Source: Euonymus europaeus (taxonomy: Eukaryota > Streptophyta > Magnoliopsida > Celastrales > Celastraceae). Taken from it: DNA of 64,000 bases. Under the pieces are notes generated by a model. That model did not search any database and was not told where the DNA came from. It worked only from the letters and a program-made list of their open reading frames with translations. This document shows positions 60,401 to 64,000 of the stretch, in pieces; the stretch's first letter is position 1, and each line of letters starts with the position of its first letter. A program made the translations under genes and the position numbers. Where the stretch lies: positions 22,695,001-22,759,000 of the forward strand of contig OY756966.1 of NCBI GenBank assembly GCA_963580455.1, read 5' to 3'.

Positions 60401-62202
60401 TCAGAAGTTTGTTTATGACCACAAATTGAGATAAATCTGGGTATAAATTGTATACGAGCAACACTCGATAGAAAAATAAAATATGAACATTATAGACATA
60501 TTGCATTGGCTATCAATACAAGTGTCCGTGCTTCCTAGCATATTACATTCAGTACCATAAGCCAAAAAGGAAATTCCAAATAACTAAAATTACTTCTAAA
60601 AATTCATTGACTGTGATCACCTCATAACTCACAAATTAAATCATCCCCTCACAGTCAAAGCCCAATGGTCTAACAAATTAAGCACCAAAAGAGAACTGCA
60701 CAACTATGCCCAGTATAATAAACATTCCCCGAAGTCACGTAAAATCTAAAATCATTCAGGATTCACACAGCCAAAGGATGAACTAAGAATGACATCCACT
60801 TTGAGAAGAAAACAGATGTAAATTTCTCAAGAATTAAGTCATCCTCAAACGGTCAACACAAATCTCAATTTACATTTAGTATAATTTAGCACAGCAGTCT
60901 AAAAGAACTCAATCAAATCTTGGTGTCTTCAACAAAGTGCTTTCCAATTATCTGTAGTGAATATAGACCATCTTCTAAACTATGATTATAGGCATTTGAA
61001 AATTTCCGAATCACTCATAGAATAAAATCAAAGAAGGCACTCTAAAGATCAGAATTCAGGGACAGAAAAAAAAGAAAAAGGAGTGAGATATAAGCAATTC
61101 TGGGTCTGGACCTTGTACATTGAATGCACCGAGTCATCACAGTCTTCACCAACGGACCAAGATTCTTATCAACCACAGATCTCTTCATTTCAGTGAACCG
61201 ACCCCGATCAGAACCAAATGCCATAGACTGATCCTGAAGATCACATTCTCCACCCTGATCACAAATGGGGCAATCCAGTGGATGATTCATGAGGAGAAAC
61301 TCCATAACCCCTTCTCGTGCCTTTTTAGCTAGAGGGGTATCTGTCTTAATCTTCATTCCTATAAACAGAGCCTCTAATGAGTAAAACAATAAAACACAAA
61401 AGATTGTAATATCCAATCCAAACTCTAAAAAAAACTTAAATATGAAGTAAATAGGCAATCGGTATGGGCTAAATTTTATAGAAGTTATAACAGATGCAAC
61501 CAATCTGAACATAGGTTCTGAAGATTATACAAGAAACCATACGAACTCCAAACCAAAAGAATATAAACACACATTAGACAATGAACTCCAAACCATAATA
61601 CAAGAAATCACAAATTTCTGAATCCACGACTTCAACTAAATCTTAAAGTAAAATTGAACTCTAGAATCCAATAAACACAAATTGCGCACCCCATAAGTTG
61701 CCGCCTGTGTGGGCAGACATAATAAGAGAATTGAACTATCAACAAAAATCGAAAGAAAAATGAGTAAGCCCTAACCGGGAAGAGCAGGCATGGCACAAGA
61801 GGCGACGGGCTTTGGAGACTTTTCAACCTCGACCAGACACATACGACAGTTGCCAGCGATCGAGAGGCGACTGTGATAGCAGAATCGAGGAATTTCAACC
61901 CCAGCAACCTCACAAGCCTGCAGCACCGTCATGCCTTTAGGAATTTTAACAGGGAATCCGTCAACGAACACGTCAATGGCATCTTCCGGATTCGGGAACT
62001 CGACACGAACCCCGCCTACGGGTTTCCGTGGAGGATGATCAGGGGTCGGGTCTGGAGCTGGAGCTGTAGCAGGTTCCGGCGACTGGAGCTCCGGTTTGGA
62101 TACAATAGTTCGTAGGAAGTGGAGAGTCCTAGGATTGGGGGATTTAAGGAGGCTTGACGCAGTGGGTCTCATTACCCTTGATGATAACAAGCCAAGCCCC
62201 AT
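57435..62202 (-). CDS. NDUFS1: mitochondrial complex I 75-kDa subunit (NDUFS1)
   Basis: Five exons on the minus strand: 61776-62202, 61112-61358, 60085-60379, 58686-59060, 57435-58334; 2244 nt, 747 aa, the normal plant length. The start MGLGLLSSR begins a mitochondrial targeting region. Binding sites for three iron-sulfur clusters are intact: [2Fe-2S] Cys108, 119, 122, 136 ([15 protein letters not shown]); H-x3-C-x2-C-x5-C in [16 protein letters not shown]; and CIQCTRCVRF with the later DICPVGAL. The C-terminal molybdopterin-oxidoreductase-like domain follows ([54 protein letters not shown]). It carries electrons from FMN toward ubiquinone in the matrix arm of complex I. No break seen. Junctions all keep frame. 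Confidence 0.96.
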
Positions 62203-62639
62203 GTTGCCTTGGTAAAGCTCGCTCTGCACAGAGACAGGTACCCAAAATCAAATACAGCTTCAATTCGACCGCAGAGAGAAATGAGGAGGAAGAAGTTGCC
62301 GTTCGTTTACACCTGCAGGCGTGTGTCTCCCACAGCCACAAGGGTCGGAGTCGGGTTTGACCGACCCATTTTTCACATTATAATTGAGCCCAATCAAATT
62401 GGGTCAAAACAATTAGGCCCATCGGCCCACTGAGCCCTAACATTCCCATTTCCCAGCTCTTGTTGAACAAACGTGGGCCAGGATAAAATATGAGGCCCAT
62501 TTTTGAATTAGGGTTAGCTTATATCCGACAAAGGACGTGAGAGGAATATTATAGCCTCCAGGCCCTCCACCATAAAACCCTAAGCTAAGGCCTACGAGCC
62601 CAACTGACAAACTAAGAGAAGTCCAGTGGGCTTCCTAAC

Positions 62640-62860
62640 ATGCCTGCCTCCTTGGAAGAGCAATCTTGTCCCCAAGATTGTGTGAGAGAGAATAGTTCCA
62701 ACACCTTAAGTTGTTTCAACAATTGATCACGAACCTTCAGCTCATGTTCCACCACCGCTACCGTGGCTGCCCTGTATTAATAAGACAGTAGTGTAGGAGG
62801 AGCCTTATGCACATAACCTCATAATGAGTCATTTTAATGATGTTGTGAAACGAGGTATTT
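62640..62860 (-). pseudogene. Ty3/gypsy polyprotein scrap
   Basis: On the minus strand VEHELKVRDQLLKQLKVLEL followed in another frame by a NLGDKIALPRRQA-like tail recalls the C-terminal end of chromovirus/gypsy Pol, where a short linker ends in a L-DK--L---G segment. Very short and shifted; no LTR edges found, so tentative. The region 62230-62640 is the NDUFS1 promoter with CCCAAT/GGCCCA-like words and nothing else recognised. Confidence 0.35.
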
Positions 62861-64000
62861 AACCAATACTTTGCCCATGACAACCAATAAGCCCATTTCT
62901 TGAGATTTTGACCCGAAAAACATCACAAATAGGTTGACTAGTTCAACTACTTCCACATGTGCACACAAATTAATATGCAATTAAACAAATTAAGAATTTA
63001 ACGACTTCAATTGAAAGATTTTTGTCCATCTCTAACAGTTATATTTCCCTAAACAACGACTCTGACTTTGGTCCAGCTCAATGTATTTTCTTATCAAACG
63101 AGTCTTGGTTTGGTCTCTTCTAAGAATTTCCTAAGACAAGGATCAACACTTGAAAATCGACAATCGCACAACTTAGGTAAATGTTTATCACCCAATCAAT
63201 TATGTTCAATGTTTCAAACCTAAATTGCAAAACAAGTTTTTGTTACTTCGTTAAACATCGATTTATGATCAGTCGAATATGTTTAACTAACAATTCATAA
63301 ATATTATGATGATGGCCAGACATGCTTAACAATAGGAAATTAACAATAAATTCAGAGGACAATGAATTAAATTGAATCTAATCAACAATCAATCCGTGCA
63401 CAATGTTTTAGTAGAAGAAAATATCAAATCCTAACTAAAAAGTGTTTAGCTACAGCTACACATATTCATAATGAAAACCGTAAAAATACTCAGGAAATTG
63501 TTCGAATCAATGAAAAAGATGAAGGAATTGCAATGTTTGGAATGCCTCATCTCTACCTTTTGTATTCTGGAAAATTAGGTATCCCCTATAGCGGCTAGGG
63601 TTAGGTCTTTTAATTGTGTCGTGATTTGGATCTTAGCTGCCATGTCATCATAGCTTTAATCTAGAAATTCGCGTCTTGCAATCGCGCTTAGGTTGCACCC
63701 GACTCACATTATACCTAGAAACAAATTTATTTTTTATTTCAACTCAGCAATACTTGTTCATAAAAATACTACTTTGAACAGTACTTTGTATGAAAATTCA
63801 TAGAAAATAAGTAATTTAAGACCAGAATAATAGATACAATTTTACACTTAACAATTTCATCAATCAGCCCCCAACAAAACAACTGATCAAAAAGGCCTTG
63901 AGCAAACCTTCCACCAGATTAGAAACTCAAACTCCTTTTGATAGTCTCTCACCAACTTTGGCTAATTTTTTCGTGTAATTCTCGTACTAATTAGGGCTGA
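62861..64000. other. terminal spacer without recognised gene
   Basis: AT-rich, no open frame over about 60 codons, no tRNA or retroelement domain recognised. It may be part of the gypsy relic or an unrelated intergenic region. Confidence 0.35.

Noticed and set aside
1..64000. CRISPR arrays, prokaryotic operons, plastid or mitochondrial genome insert
   Set aside because: No regular spacer-repeat array or Shine-Dalgarno context; genes are intron-split nuclear plant genes and no organelle gene was recognised. NDUFS1 is nuclear-encoded with introns and a targeting sequence.

Overview
The window is a gene-containing but repeat-rich stretch of a plant nuclear genome. Intron-split genes with GT/AG junctions, long AT-rich spacers, plant-specific families (KANADI, early nodulin-like, LDAP-interacting protein, type I MADS) and many decayed transposons show this. 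The gene set is that of a eudicot; the family is not resolvable from the sequence alone. I found no bacterial-type features, CRISPR array, rRNA or convincing tRNA. Gene models were spliced by hand: reading frame continuity across GT/AG sites was checked, and except for the truncated USB1 each model has an in-frame total length.

Layout. 1-1.8 kb: 5' two-thirds of USB1 (U6 snRNA 3'-end exonuclease), minus strand, cut by the window edge. 2.4-10.35 kb: nested transposon zone with a MITE hairpin, a Ty1/copia reverse-transcriptase relic, a hAT element sitting in a 66-bp tandem repeat with perfect 8-bp target duplications, and a 2.5-kb solo LTR with perfect 5-bp duplications inside an older inverted-repeat element. 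10.5-15.6 kb: plastid-type rhomboid pseudoprotease (RBL9-like). 17.9-19.3 kb: domesticated PIF/Harbinger transposase (ALP1-like). 19.4-24.7 kb: relics including a CACTA transposase. 24.8-29.4 kb: CDCA7-type 4CXXC zinc-finger plus DDT protein. 30.2-35.8 kb: translation factor eIF3j. 36.1-36.7 kb: type I MADS-box gene, divergent from an LDIP-like lipid-droplet protein (37.1-39.7 kb).

40.2-44.1 kb: a long non-autonomous DNA element with telomere-like interior and a LINE relic. 44.6-48.4 kb: KANADI1-like GARP transcription factor in six exons. 49.7-54.2 kb: MITEs, a second LINE relic and a MULE-type element with long inverted repeats. 55.4-56.1 kb: early nodulin-like GPI protein. 57.4-62.2 kb: complete nuclear gene for the 75-kDa subunit of mitochondrial complex I. 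62.6-62.9 kb: Ty3/gypsy scrap, then no recognisable gene to the end.

The genes are independent housekeeping and developmental loci and do not form a pathway or cluster. The most notable biology is two lost-catalysis proteins (rhomboid and Harbinger transposase), a methyl-DNA-type zinc finger fused to a DDT module, and unusually readable transposon stratigraphy. I did not find evidence of a wholly new system.
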